A stretch of DNA of 43,333 nucleotides from Candidatus Saccharimonadota bacterium (GCA_004554425.1 SFMI01000027.1:1-43333), one strand, 5' to 3'; positions 1 to 9,653 are shown, numbered from the stretch's first letter. Notes: generated by a model not told the origin, from the letters alone. Numbers and translations: made by a program.

Positions 1-104
1 AAAATATCGACTTTCAACATATTGTAAACAACCCTCCTCGACGGAATAGGCGACCCATAGGCCGCTGCTTAAAAATGTTTGTTAGTTCGAAGAACTCACT
101 ATGG

Positions 105-1136
105 TCAGCGTCTTTTATTAAAATGAGCTAAAGCCCAATTGCGCACGCCTAAATCATCATCATGCAAAGCGCTACGCAAAAATTCATCACTTTCTGTCTC
201 GGCAGCTAAAGCATAAGCACGACGGCGCACACTGGCATCGCCATAATTGCGACAAAGATCATAAAGTGCTGTACATTGCACTTTAAATTTCTGATTTTGC
301 AAATCTATGCGCTCTTCAGGATCCATAAGAGACATTAAATCTAGGACGCCATGCAAAAGAGGCATTATATCGTCGCTCCAATAAGAAATATTCTCAACAA
401 TATGGCGGAGAACTTTAGGAGCATTTTCTGTAGCTTTAGCTAAGCATGTAACTGCTTTTCTAGCTAAGAAATTTGGAGCGTAAACAGGCTGCTTCAAGAA
501 ACCGCTAGAGACGCTTTTTTCAACATCAAGACCTAAAGCCCATTGGCAAATAGTAAGCTTATTGTCGGCAGTAAAACCACGTATTCCCAAGGATTGCTCT
601 ATAAGGGCCAAACGTCCCTCTTTGGAGAGATAATCGCTAACTAAGAGGCAAATAAATAGACAAACTCTATCGTTATTACTTAATTCCGGCTTGCTCACTA
701 AAGATTTACCGCAATATAAGCTTTCCTCTTTTTTCAAAGGCTCAAGCGAAGCCTCTCTAGCGAAATTTACTTCCGTCTCAGGGTTGATAAGCTCACAGGC
801 GAAACTGATAATCTTATCGACCATAATAGTTTCTCCGGCATTTTCGCAAAGCCAAGCCATAGCTAAAATACCGCCGGGAGAGACCTGAATCAATTGGCTG
901 AGAGCCTTCTGGCGTGTACTATCATTTAACTTTTTAGTTTTGAATATCTCACGAGCTAAAGCATCAATCCAATCTTGCTCTGTTACATAAGCCTGTTCTC
1001 CGGCCACATCACGTTTCATACAACGTTGCAAACGTCTGCGAGCCGCCCCCTTAACTTGCTGTAAGGCTGCGCTACTGAAAACCTCGTCCAAAAGAAAATC
1101 CTCCCAACGAGAGCTTGGGATATCACTCTTTCCCAA
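105..1136 (-). CDS. Hypothetical helical-repeat (HEAT-like) protein
   Basis: I do not recognise a named family. The 343-aa product is almost wholly alpha-helical, without signal peptide or membrane segment. Its last 60 residues (DASVRRRAYALAAET, then DDDLGVRNWALAHFNK) look like HEAT repeats, suggesting a scaffold or binding protein. Residues 22-65 (a run of Arg, then VTEQDWIDALA) weakly resemble the small helical domain at the C-terminus of protochlorophyllide-reductase-like proteins (PCP_red); this is only a resemblance. The start is a TTG preceded by AAGG at about 8 nt. It lies about 195 bp downstream of rpoC on the same strand, separated by two hairpins, so it is probably expressed mostly separately from rpoBC. 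The 104 bases between its stop and the window edge show only a weak hairpin. Confidence 0.7.
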   Translation of the reverse strand: MGKSDIPSSRWEDFLLDEVFSSAALQQVKGAARRRLQRCMKRDVAGEQAYVTEQDWIDALAREIFKTKKLNDSTRQKALSQLIQVSPGGILAMAWLCENAGETIMVDKIISFACELINPETEVNFAREASLEPLKKEESLYCGKSLVSKPELSNNDRVCLFICLLVSDYLSKEGRLALIEQSLGIRGFTADNKLTICQWALGLDVEKSVSSGFLKQPVYAPNFLARKAVTCLAKATENAPKVLRHIVENISYWSDDIMPLLHGVLDLMSLMDPEERIDLQNQKFKVQCTALYDLCRNYGDASVRRRAYALAAETESDEFLRSALHDDDLGVRNWALAHFNKRR

Positions 1137-1215
1137 CTCCGTTACCTTACTTATTCCCTGTCCACTTTAGCAAAAAAGAGCAAAAAACCTGCTCATGCTA
1201 GAGTGAGCAAAGACC

Positions 1216-1260
1216 AAAAAGGCGGGCCCGCCCTTATAAATAAAACAAGAACGACCCGCC
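1216..1260 (-). terminator. Intrinsic terminator downstream of rpoC
   Basis: On the minus strand GGCGGG (from 1260) pairs with CCCGCC (1226-1221), followed at once by TTTTT (1220-1216). The inner GC-rich palindrome GGCGGGCCCGCC gives an alternative short stem. It sits about 70-115 nt past the rpoC stop, the expected place for the end of the rpoBC transcript. Confidence 0.65.
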
Positions 1261-1282
1261 TCCCACATGAACGCAAGTGAAT

Positions 1283-1315
1283 GAGAACCGAATGGCTTTA
1301 GGACCACCGGCTCTC
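1283..1315 (-). other. Stable hairpin just after rpoC
   Basis: GAGAGCCG pairs with CGGTTCTC (8 bp including one G-U), extended by 4 bp (GTGG with CCAT) past a one-base bulge, with an 8-nt loop. There is no T-run directly after it, so it is more likely a 3'-end stabiliser or processing signal than a terminator; the T-run terminator lies 25 nt further on. Confidence 0.6.
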
Positions 1316-1331
1316 ATCTCTAGCTTTCAAT

Positions 1332-4300
1332 CTAGAAATTAAAGGGACTGCTACCCAAGCTTACAGCCAAGCTGTCTTCAGGAGCAAGCGAACTATCGAA
1401 TACCGAGGGTTCTTCATGCTTAGTCTCCTCATAGACCTTAGCGCCATGTAAGCCAATCTTCACCTGGCGATATTGCTCCATACCAGTACCGGCGGGGATC
1501 AACTTACCGATGATGACATTTTCCTTCAAGCCACGCAAGTGGTCAACTTTACCATTGATAGCGGCTTCAGTGAGCACCTTAGTAGTCTCTTGGAAGGAAG
1601 CTGCTGACAAGAAGGAGTCGGTAGCCAAAGAAGCTTTGGTAACGCCCAAGAGCACGGGCTCGAAAGTAGCGAAAGCTCTGAGCTTATCGGCAGCACCAGC
1701 TTCTCCAAATTCAGCAATAAGTTTATCGTTTTCGGCGCGAACCATATTATTCTGGCTCTCAACATAAAGCACATCTTGTAAGCTGCCAGGCAACATGTTG
1801 GTATCGCCAGCATCGGTAATACGTACTTTACGCAGCATTTGACGCACAATAACTTCTACGTGCTTATCGCTGATGTCTACACCTTGATCGCGGTATACGG
1901 TTTGTACCTGGTCTACGATGTAGCGCTGTACATGCTCTAAGCCTTTAATGCGCAAAATGTCATGAGGATTCATGAAGCCATCGACAATGACGTCGCCAGC
2001 TACCACGGTGTCACCTTCGGTAACATTGAGTCTGGCATTGTGAGGCACCAACATGTCGAATTCATCTTCGACACTACCGTCGGCACGGCGACGAGTGATG
2101 GTAACCTTTTGCTGGCCTTTCTCTTCACCAAGAGTGACAACACCACTGATCTCGGCCAAGAAGCCCAAGTTCTTAGGCTTGCGAGCTTCGAAGAGTTCTT
2201 CTACACGAGGCAAACCTTGTACGATGTCTTCCTGAGCTACACCACCGGTGTGGAAGGTACGCAAGGTCAACTGAGTACCAGGCTCACCAATGGACTGAGC
2301 AGCTACAATACCGACAGTCTCACCGATTTCGACGGGCTTACCGGTAGCCAAGTTGCGGCCATAGCACTTAGCGCAAACGCCATGCTCAGCGTGGCAAGTC
2401 ATAACAGAACGGATTCTGAAGCCGGGACGATACCAAGTATGGCGATCCTCCGGATTGGGCTTAATGAAACCGCTGGCATCGGCGTCGCGGGAGAGCCAAC
2501 GCTCGATATCGGCAGCCTGCTCTTCTTCGATCAGATCGCCGGAGCTAATGTGGCAAGGATTACCACTCTTGTCCTCATAATCGAGGTCTTGAGCAGCGTA
2601 ACGACCAGTCAGACGCTCAGCTAAGCGCATCTTGACATCGTTGCCATTGACAGCAGGCTCAACCAAAATACCATGGCTGGTACCGCAATCGGCTTCGCGC
2701 ACGATAATGTCCTGAGAGACATCGATCAAGCGGCGAGTAAGGTAACCAGAGTCAGCCGTACGCAAAGCGGTGTCGGCCAGACCTTTACGAGCGCCGTGAG
2801 TACCGATGAAGTATTCTAATACGGTCAAACCTTCACGCAAGTTGGCGCGAATAGGCATCGGGATGATCTTACCAGTCGGGTCAGCCATCAAACCGCGCAT
2901 ACCGGCCAGCTGTTTTACCTGGGATGGGTTACCACGAGCACCGGAAGTTGCCATCATAAACACCGGGTTCAAGCGATCTAAGTGGCGCATCATCGCTGAA
3001 CCAACTTCCTCTGTGGCGTCAGCCCAAATCTTGTTGAGCTGCAAATAGTGTTCGTTTTCAGTCAAGAAACCTCTGGCTAAGAAGCGATCGGCCACGGCGA
3101 CCTTTTCATCGGCGTGAGCCAAAATGCGGCCTTTCTCAGGAGGAATCTTAATATCGTGTACGCTGATAGACGTACCAGAGCGAGTGGCGAACTTGTAGCC
3201 CAGAGCCTTGAGGTTATCAAGGAAAGCAGCTGTTTTAGTGTTGCCATGGGCTGAGTGAGTGCGCTTAACCAGTGCGACAATATCTTTCTTGCCGAAGGGA
3301 TGGTTAAATTCGGCAAAGACCATACGGCCTTTACCCAACTTGCGACCGTCGCCGGGCATGATGGAATCTTCGCGTATATTGTCAGGAACAGCACCCCACA
3401 TAAGCAAACGACCCACTGTGGTGGAAACGCGCTCATTAAACAGGCTGACGAAAATGGGAGCCTGAATTTCAACTACGCCAGATTCGTAAGCTAAAATGGC
3501 CTCGTTGACGGAGCTAAAGCACTTGCCTTCGCCTTTGGAGTCGTGCTTTTCAATGGTGAGGTAATACATACCCAATACCATGTCTTGGGTAGGCACAGTA
3601 GCGGGAGAGCCATAAGCAGGCAAGAGAATGTTGTGCGCAGACAACATGAGAATGCGGGCTTCGGCCTGAGCGCCGGCAGACAAAGGAAGGTGAACAGCCA
3701 TCTGGTCACCGTCGAAGTCGGCGTTGTAAGGAGTACACACCAAAGGATGGAGCTGTAAAGCTTTACCTTCTACCAACACGGGCTCGAAAGCCTGAATGCC
3801 CAAGCGGTGCAGCGTTGGGGCGCGGTTGAGCAGAACGGGATGATCTACAATAACCTCTTCCAAAGCATCCCAAACTTCGGCGCGGGCTTTTTCGACCATG
3901 CGTTTGGCAGCTTTAATATTGAGAGCCTTGCCATTGTCAACCAAGTTCTTCATGACAAAGGGCTTGAAGAGCTCTAAAGCCATTTCTTTAGGCAAACCGC
4001 ACTGGTGCAATTTTAACTTCGGGCCGACTACAATTACGGAACGGCCGGAGTAGTCTACACGCTTACCGAGCAAGTTCTGACGGAAACGACCTTGCTTACC
4101 TTTGAGCATATCAGATAAGCTCTTCAAAGGACGGCTGTTGGGGCCAGTGACGGGACGACCGCGACGGCCGTTGTCAATCAAGGCATCGACAGCTTCTTGA
4201 AGCATGCGCTTTTCGTTCTTGACGATAATGTCGGGAGCCCCTAAATCCTGCAAACGACGCAAACGGTTGTTACGGTTGATAACACGGCGGTATAAGTCGT

Positions 4301-5069
4301 TTAAGTCAGAAGTGGCAAAACGAGCGCCATCGAGCTGCACCATAGGGCGCAAATCGGGAGGGATGATGGGAATAACCGTCAAGACCATCCACTCAGGGCG
4401 GTTGCCGGACTTACGGAAAGCTTCAACAACTTCCAAGCGCTTTATAGCTTTGGCTTTGCGCTGTCCGCTCTGCTCTACGATGTCGGTGCGCAGTTCTTCG
4501 TAAAGTTTATCTAAGTCGATCTCTTTGAGAAGCTCTTGAATAGCTTCAGCACCCATGCCGGCACGGAAATTGCCATAAGGATACTTTTCTTTGAGCTCGC
4601 GGTATTCTTGCTCGGAGAGGAGCTGGTACTTTTTGAGGCCGATCTCCGGATCACCGGGATCGATCACAATGTAGCTGCTGAAATAGATAACCTTCTCCAA
4701 ATTGCGAGGAGAAAGCTCGAGGAGCAAGCCTATACGAGAAGGCACGCCCTTAAAGTACCAAATATGCGTCACGGGAGAGGCCAAATTGATGTGGCCCATG
4801 CGCTCGCGGCGCACTTTAGCGCGGGTAATTTCTACACCGCACTTATCGCAAATCAAACCCTTGTGACGTACGCGTTTATACTTACCGCAATGGCACTCCC
4901 AGTCTTTAACCGGACCAAAAATGCGCTCGCAGAAAAGTCCATCGCGCTCAGGTTTGAGAGTTCTATAGTTAATAGTTTCGGGCTTCTTGACTTCGCCGAA
5001 CGACCATTTACGAATCTGTTCGGGAGAGGCAAGACCTATTTGCATAGCCTCAAAATTATTGACATCCAT
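1332..5069 (-). CDS. rpoC: DNA-directed RNA polymerase subunit beta'
   Basis: Catalytic beta' subunit of RNA polymerase, 1245 aa. Seen: the N-terminal zinc site (Cys 59, 61, 74, 77), the RNA-polymerase domains around KQGRFRQNLLGKRVDYSGRS, the Mg-binding catalytic loop NADFDGDQ at residues 449-456 (Asp 451, 453, 455), the second zinc cluster (CGTSHG plus CHAEHGVCAKCYGR), and the bridge/trigger region GEPGTQLTLRTFHTGG. The length matches Firmicutes-type beta' (about 1200 aa); the large insertion of the trigger loop in Proteobacteria is absent. The ATG follows AGGAGG at 12 nt. It lies 103 bp downstream of rpoB and is surely co-transcribed with it. Long antisense open frames over this gene are codon-bias shadows. 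Confidence 0.98.
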   Translation of the reverse strand: MDVNNFEAMQIGLASPEQIRKWSFGEVKKPETINYRTLKPERDGLFCERIFGPVKDWECHCGKYKRVRHKGLICDKCGVEITRAKVRRERMGHINLASPVTHIWYFKGVPSRIGLLLELSPRNLEKVIYFSSYIVIDPGDPEIGLKKYQLLSEQEYRELKEKYPYGNFRAGMGAEAIQELLKEIDLDKLYEELRTDIVEQSGQRKAKAIKRLEVVEAFRKSGNRPEWMVLTVIPIIPPDLRPMVQLDGARFATSDLNDLYRRVINRNNRLRRLQDLGAPDIIVKNEKRMLQEAVDALIDNGRRGRPVTGPNSRPLKSLSDMLKGKQGRFRQNLLGKRVDYSGRSVIVVGPKLKLHQCGLPKEMALELFKPFVMKNLVDNGKALNIKAAKRMVEKARAEVWDALEEVIVDHPVLLNRAPTLHRLGIQAFEPVLVEGKALQLHPLVCTPYNADFDGDQMAVHLPLSAGAQAEARILMLSAHNILLPAYGSPATVPTQDMVLGMYYLTIEKHDSKGEGKCFSSVNEAILAYESGVVEIQAPIFVSLFNERVSTTVGRLLMWGAVPDNIREDSIMPGDGRKLGKGRMVFAEFNHPFGKKDIVALVKRTHSAHGNTKTAAFLDNLKALGYKFATRSGTSISVHDIKIPPEKGRILAHADEKVAVADRFLARGFLTENEHYLQLNKIWADATEEVGSAMMRHLDRLNPVFMMATSGARGNPSQVKQLAGMRGLMADPTGKIIPMPIRANLREGLTVLEYFIGTHGARKGLADTALRTADSGYLTRRLIDVSQDIIVREADCGTSHGILVEPAVNGNDVKMRLAERLTGRYAAQDLDYEDKSGNPCHISSGDLIEEEQAADIERWLSRDADASGFIKPNPEDRHTWYRPGFRIRSVMTCHAEHGVCAKCYGRNLATGKPVEIGETVGIVAAQSIGEPGTQLTLRTFHTGGVAQEDIVQGLPRVEELFEARKPKNLGFLAEISGVVTLGEEKGQQKVTITRRRADGSVEDEFDMLVPHNARLNVTEGDTVVAGDVIVDGFMNPHDILRIKGLEHVQRYIVDQVQTVYRDQGVDISDKHVEVIVRQMLRKVRITDAGDTNMLPGSLQDVLYVESQNNMVRAENDKLIAEFGEAGAADKLRAFATFEPVLLGVTKASLATDSFLSAASFQETTKVLTEAAINGKVDHLRGLKENVIIGKLIPAGTGMEQYRQVKIGLHGAKVYEETKHEEPSVFDSSLAPEDSLAVSLGSSPFNF

Positions 5070-5094
5070 ATTAACTTGAGTCCTCCTGGTGGGC

Positions 5095-5134
5095 GGCAGA
5101 AGATAGGCTTCATGTACAACCTCTCTCTTCTGCC
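5095..5134 (-). promoter_or_regulatory. Hairpin in the rpoB-rpoC spacer
   Basis: GGCAGAAGA (5095-5103) and TCTTCTGCC (5126-5134) form a perfect 9-bp stem with a 22-nt loop in the 103-bp spacer, about 25 nt upstream of the rpoC start and close to its AGGAGG. No T-run follows. It could be a processing site or could modulate rpoC translation; both are inference. Confidence 0.5.
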
Positions 5135-5172
5135 AGCCGCAGTAAGAGCTTTTAACCTAAGAAGCCTTAGAT

Positions 5173-8100
5173 TTAAGCCAGAGCATTATCGGACATACCA
5201 AAGATTTCGTGCGATCCACTGCTGTGCACTTGCTCTTGTTCTTCCACCGAGCGAATCTCGATCTCACGTCCGTTGGAGCCCAGAATCTTGACATCCAGGG
5301 CCAAACTCTGCAATTCCTTAATGAGTACTTTGAAGGACTCAGGAACGCCGGGTTCGAGAACATTTTCACCCTTAACAATGGCTTCGTAAGTCTTGACACG
5401 ACCCAAAACGTCGTCGGACTTAACAGTAAGAAGCTCTTGGAGAGTGTAAGCAGCGCCATAAGCTTCGAGGGCCCAAACTTCCATTTCACCGAAGCGCTGG
5501 CCACCGAACTGGGCTTTACCGCCCAAAGGCTGTTGAGTAATCAAGCTGTAAGGACCGGTGGAGCGAGCGTGAATCTTGTCATCCACCAAGTGGGCCAACT
5601 TGAGCATGTAGATCTGACCGACAGTGACGCGACCATCGTAAGGCTCACCAGTACGTCCATCGTAAAGAACGGTCTTGCCGTCGACGACAACGTGTCTGCG
5701 GTAAAGCTCGATATAAGTCGCGATTTCGCGAATTTGCTCTAAGCTGTAATGTTTACGGTGACCGATAAGGACTTCACCTAAACGGTCTTCCAAGCTGCGC
5801 TCACGCAGAACTTGATTTACTTCGTTGATATCAACGTCGTAACCGCGCAATTCTTTGATGATAGTAGCAGCTAACTGATTTTCAGGAGTCTCATCGATAA
5901 TTTTCTTGAGCTCTTGAGTAGTGTAGATAAGCTTGGTCTTGTTTTTGATAAACTCTTGCAAACGAGAGATGCGGCTAGGCTCATCCAAAACGTAGACCAA
6001 CTCTTCGGTATTGAGATAGACGCCTTTGCGCTGCAAGTCAGCTTGCAAGTTGGCGGTATTCATCACATAACGAAGCTCTTCTTCAGAAGCAGAGTCGAAA
6101 ACAGGGACCTCTACGCGGAAACGAGGCTTACCGGGATCGGAAAGCATGGCCATAGCCAAGCCCAAATGAGTTTCCAAAATCTGACCGATGTTCATACGAG
6201 AAGGTACACCCAAGGGGTTCAGAACAATCTGAACGGGAGTGCCATCGGGCAAATAAGGCATATCCTCAATAGGCATAACGCGAGAGACTACACCTTTGTT
6301 ACCGTGACGTCCGGCCATCTTGTCGCCTTGCATAATCTTACGCTTTTGAGCGACATAGACGCGCACTAACTTATTGACGCCGGGCTTAAGGTCGGTAGAC
6401 TTCTTGCCACCATTTTCTTCGTCATCGCGGTTGAAAACCTTAACGTCGATAACTTTACCCTTCTGGCCATGAGGCACTTTAAGGGAAGTATCGCGCACGT
6501 CGCGGGCTTTCTCACCGAAAATAGCACGGAGCAAGCGCTCCTCGGCGGTAAGTTCAGTCTCGCCCTTAGGAGTGACTTTACCTACCAAGATGTCTTCAGT
6601 GTTGACCTCAGCACCGATACGAACGATACCGTTTTCGTCGAGATCTTTGAGAGCATCTTCACCAACACTAGGAATATCACGAGTAATCTCTTCAGCACCA
6701 AGCTTGGTGTCGCGAGCTTCGCACTCATGCTCTTCGATGTGAATGGAGGTAAATACGTCGTCGCGGGCCACTTCTTCGCTAAGCAAGATAGCGTCTTCGT
6801 AGTTATAACCTTCCCAAGGCATAAACGCGACTAAGACGTTGCGTCCTAAGGCTAACTCTCCGTTTACAGAAGAAGCGCCATCAGCCAAAACGCTGCGCAC
6901 ATCAACGCGCTGTCCCAAGCTCACAGCAGGACGCTGGTTGATGCAAGTGCCGGCGTTAGAACGCTTAAACTTACGTAAATGATAGACATGCTCTTGACCG
7001 AGCTCGTCGGTGACAGTAACAGCGGTAGCGGAAACTGCGCTGACATAGCCCTTGTGTTTGGAAACAACCAAAGCACCGGAGTCGGTAGCAGCTCTGTATT
7101 CCATACCAGTACCGACAATAGGAGCCTGAGGAGAGAGTAAAGGTACAGCTTGGCGCTGCATGTTTGCACCCATGAGGGCTCGGTTGGCGTCGTCGTGCTC
7201 CAAGAATGGAATCAAGGCCGTAGCTACAGAGACGATTTGCTTAGGAGTTACGTCCATGAAGTCTACTTCTTCACGAGCTACAACAGTGGTCTCTTTCTTG
7301 CCACGCTTACGGCGAACTACCACACGGTCGTCAATAATATTGCTGCGCTCGTCGAGACGGGTGTTGGCCTGACAAATTACATATTCGTCTTCTACATCGG
7401 CGTCTTGGTACTGAATTTCGTCGGTAACGTGTACGCGCACAGGCACTTTGACGTCTTGGGCCAACAACTCATCGTAATCACGGCGCTCGATAATGTCTCC
7501 ACTGTGGAAAACAGCACCGGTGCTGGGATTGGTAAAGTCGGCGGAAAGAATCAGATTGACTTTGCGGTAAGGAGCCTCAATGAAGCCGAAAGAGTTTACT
7601 CGACCATAAGTAGCCAGAGAACCGATCAAACCGATGTTAGGGCCTTCAGGAGTTTCAATAGGACAGATACGGCCATAGTGAGAGTCGTGTACGTCGCGGA
7701 CTTCGAAGCCAGCACGCTCACGGGAGAGACCGCCAGGGCCTAAGGCAGACAGACGGCGCTTGTGAGTAAGCTCGGCCAGCATGTTGGTTTGGTCCATAAA
7801 CTGGGAGAGCTGAGAAGATCCGAAGAACTCTTTGATGGCAGCAGTTACGGGGCGAGTGTTGATGAGCAGCTGAGGAGTGATCGTTTCCACATCCTGTACA
7901 GACATACGCTCACGCACTACGCGCTCCAAGCGGAGCAAACCGACGCGGAACTGATTTTGAAGCAGCTCGCCTACGCCACGGATACGACGGTTGCCTAAGT
8001 GGTCGATATCGTCATGCTTTACCAATACATCGAAGCTGTCTTCGCTGTCGGCTTTGAGCTTCATGACGCCATTTTCGACATAAAGATGGAGACCTTCGTC

Positions 8101-9144
8101 TAAAGATACGGTAGGTTCTTTCTCATCCTGACGTCGGTAAGCATCAGCTTTCATCAAAGCCAATACGTAGCGGATAGCGGCAACGACGTCGTTTTTGCTA
8201 AGAATGGAAGGATACTCCAAGTGTTTACCACACTCGCAGCAATCTTCTTTATCGGGCATGTTGTAAGCGCCGCAGTGGGTGCATACAATCTTGCGGCCCA
8301 ATTTGCGAGCCAAACGATAGCTACCTACTCTGGCCAAATCGTAGCGTTTGCGCTCGAAGAATAAGTTGTTTAACAGTGTGCGGGCGCTCTCTTGAGAAGG
8401 TTGCTCACCGGGACGCTGTTTTTTATAAATTTCTAACAAAGCCTCTTCTACAGTCTCTACAGAGTCTTTAGCGAGGGTATTTTCAAGTAAAGGCTCACCA
8501 TTAAAGAGAGCTCTTATATCATCATCACTTTCATACTCTAAAGCGCGCAGCAATACGGTAGCAGGCAGCTTGCGGGCTTTATCGATACGCACGTAAATGA
8601 TACCGGCAGTATCGGTCTCGAATTCCATCCAGGCGCCGCGGTTAGGAATAACTACAGCCGACCAAGTGGAATGACCAGTGTTAGGATCTTCGTGATGCTG
8701 ATAATAGATACCCGGAGAACGTACCAACTGACTAACGATAACACGCTCGGCGCCATTGATAATGAACGTTCCTTGCTCGGTCATGGCAGGGAAATCGCCG
8801 ATAAAGATCTCTTGTTCCCTGGCTTCGCGTACTTCGCCATTTTCTTTGGTGGTTAAGCGAACTTTAACCTTTAAAGGATAGGCGTAAGTGGCATCTTTGT
8901 CACGGCACGTTTCAACCGACTGGGGCGGTTCGTCTAATTTATGCTCAAGGAATTCCAGCACTAAGTTGCCGGTAAAGTCCTCGATTGGAGATATATCTTT
9001 AAAGGTATCGTCCATACCTTTTTGTAAAAAGCGGCTGTAAGACGAGCGCTGAAGCTCAATTAAATAAGGGAGCTCCATAACCGGCGGAATTTTTTGGAAA
9101 GATATACGCCCTGTGGCCTCGTTCTTGTGTCGAAGAAACGACAT
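5173..9144 (-). CDS. rpoB: DNA-directed RNA polymerase subunit beta
   Basis: Beta subunit of RNA polymerase, 1323 aa. I chose the ATG at 9144 (protein starting MSFLRHKN) because AGAGGAGG lies 10 nt upstream; a TTG 24 nt earlier would place that ribosome site inside the gene. Seen: the rifampicin-pocket region FGSSQLSQFMDQ to THKRRLSALGPGG, the ALGRNVLVAFMPWEGYNYED segment, MAGRHGNKGVVS, and the C-terminal clamp region (GGKAQFGGQRFGEMEVWALE). Two insertions are unusual compared with Bacillus subtilis RpoB: a Cys cluster at residues 288-305 (CTHC plus CCEC), like a zinc ribbon, in the variable beta2 domain; and about 120 extra residues near 1022-1155 before TVLYDGRTGEPYDGR. Rif-site Asp, His and Ser are wild type, but the usual Pro after MDQTN is Met455. 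rplJ/rplL are not upstream. Confidence 0.98.
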   Translation of the reverse strand: MSFLRHKNEATGRISFQKIPPVMELPYLIELQRSSYSRFLQKGMDDTFKDISPIEDFTGNLVLEFLEHKLDEPPQSVETCRDKDATYAYPLKVKVRLTTKENGEVREAREQEIFIGDFPAMTEQGTFIINGAERVIVSQLVRSPGIYYQHHEDPNTGHSTWSAVVIPNRGAWMEFETDTAGIIYVRIDKARKLPATVLLRALEYESDDDIRALFNGEPLLENTLAKDSVETVEEALLEIYKKQRPGEQPSQESARTLLNNLFFERKRYDLARVGSYRLARKLGRKIVCTHCGAYNMPDKEDCCECGKHLEYPSILSKNDVVAAIRYVLALMKADAYRRQDEKEPTVSLDEGLHLYVENGVMKLKADSEDSFDVLVKHDDIDHLGNRRIRGVGELLQNQFRVGLLRLERVVRERMSVQDVETITPQLLINTRPVTAAIKEFFGSSQLSQFMDQTNMLAELTHKRRLSALGPGGLSRERAGFEVRDVHDSHYGRICPIETPEGPNIGLIGSLATYGRVNSFGFIEAPYRKVNLILSADFTNPSTGAVFHSGDIIERRDYDELLAQDVKVPVRVHVTDEIQYQDADVEDEYVICQANTRLDERSNIIDDRVVVRRKRGKKETTVVAREEVDFMDVTPKQIVSVATALIPFLEHDDANRALMGANMQRQAVPLLSPQAPIVGTGMEYRAATDSGALVVSKHKGYVSAVSATAVTVTDELGQEHVYHLRKFKRSNAGTCINQRPAVSLGQRVDVRSVLADGASSVNGELALGRNVLVAFMPWEGYNYEDAILLSEEVARDDVFTSIHIEEHECEARDTKLGAEEITRDIPSVGEDALKDLDENGIVRIGAEVNTEDILVGKVTPKGETELTAEERLLRAIFGEKARDVRDTSLKVPHGQKGKVIDVKVFNRDDEENGGKKSTDLKPGVNKLVRVYVAQKRKIMQGDKMAGRHGNKGVVSRVMPIEDMPYLPDGTPVQIVLNPLGVPSRMNIGQILETHLGLAMAMLSDPGKPRFRVEVPVFDSASEEELRYVMNTANLQADLQRKGVYLNTEELVYVLDEPSRISRLQEFIKNKTKLIYTTQELKKIIDETPENQLAATIIKELRGYDVDINEVNQVLRERSLEDRLGEVLIGHRKHYSLEQIREIATYIELYRRHVVVDGKTVLYDGRTGEPYDGRVTVGQIYMLKLAHLVDDKIHARSTGPYSLITQQPLGGKAQFGGQRFGEMEVWALEAYGAAYTLQELLTVKSDDVLGRVKTYEAIVKGENVLEPGVPESFKVLIKELQSLALDVKILGSNGREIEIRSVEEQEQVHSSGSHEIFGMSDNALA

Positions 9145-9457
9145 TCGAGAAGATCCTCCTCTGCGCAATTAGCTGACATATTCCCCATGCCCAAAGGTAG
9201 AGGATTCTTAGATGCAAACGAACTCTGTTTCCGCTGAACGGATTGTACAAGTTCTCTCTAAATAGATGATGCCCCATCTATATACAAATATTCTAATTCT
9301 CTGCGCCCTATTTTTCTGCTGGCGAGAGCAGATCCCATACGGCGTTTCAGCTGAATATACTTCGAGAACAAACTGCCCCTTCAACCAATCGCGGCAAGAC
9401 GAGACAGCCTTACCGAAAAGGTTGCAAGTTGTAGTATTTTTAGCTTATTCCTACGCA

Positions 9458-9507
9458 AAGAAAGAACAAAAAGAGCGCACACCAACACCTTGCCAGTGCG
9501 TAAGCTC
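9458..9507 (-). promoter_or_regulatory. Terminator-like attenuator candidate in the rpoB leader
   Basis: Reading the minus strand, GAGC (from 9507) and GCAC (9499-9496) pair with GUGC and GCUC (9480-9473) across a UUAC bulge and a 15-nt loop. The stem is followed by TTTTTGTTCTTTCTTT. This has the form of an intrinsic terminator and lies between the best rpoB promoter (9654-9682) and the rpoB start (9144), so it could end part of the transcription early. No competing antiterminator was worked out. Confidence 0.4.
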
Positions 9508-9579
9508 CTCAGCTATCCCCTTTTATAGAACTTTTCAAGCAAAACTTGTTCCGAGTCTTATCAATACTCAACCCAAACT

Positions 9580-9645
9580 GATCGGCGAAAGTGCCGATCT
9601 CGCGAGGGCTTAACAGCCCCACGAGGGGATTTTGACCCTCTATCG
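9580..9645 (-). promoter_or_regulatory. Three tandem hairpins at the start of the rpoB leader
   Basis: On the minus strand, in order: GAGGG with CCCTC (around 9640-9621), GGGCT with AGCCC (around 9618-9605), and GATCGGC with GCCGATC (9599-9580, 7 bp, 6-nt loop). They follow the promoter's start point (about 9646) almost directly, giving the rpoBC mRNA a structured 5' end. I do not recognise a known ribosomal-protein or riboswitch leader. Confidence 0.5.
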
Positions 9646-9653
9646 CGCATGAT

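Noticed and set aside
1962..2624. Long open frames antisense to rpoC and rpoB (up to about 250 codons)
   Set aside because: They mirror the codon bias of the sense genes, lack ribosome sites and resemble no protein family.
9266..9613. A 115-codon open frame on the plus strand in the rpoB-gapR gap
   Set aside because: No ribosome site, odd composition (Cys/Trp/Arg-rich) and overlap with leader structures of rpoB; no family resemblance.
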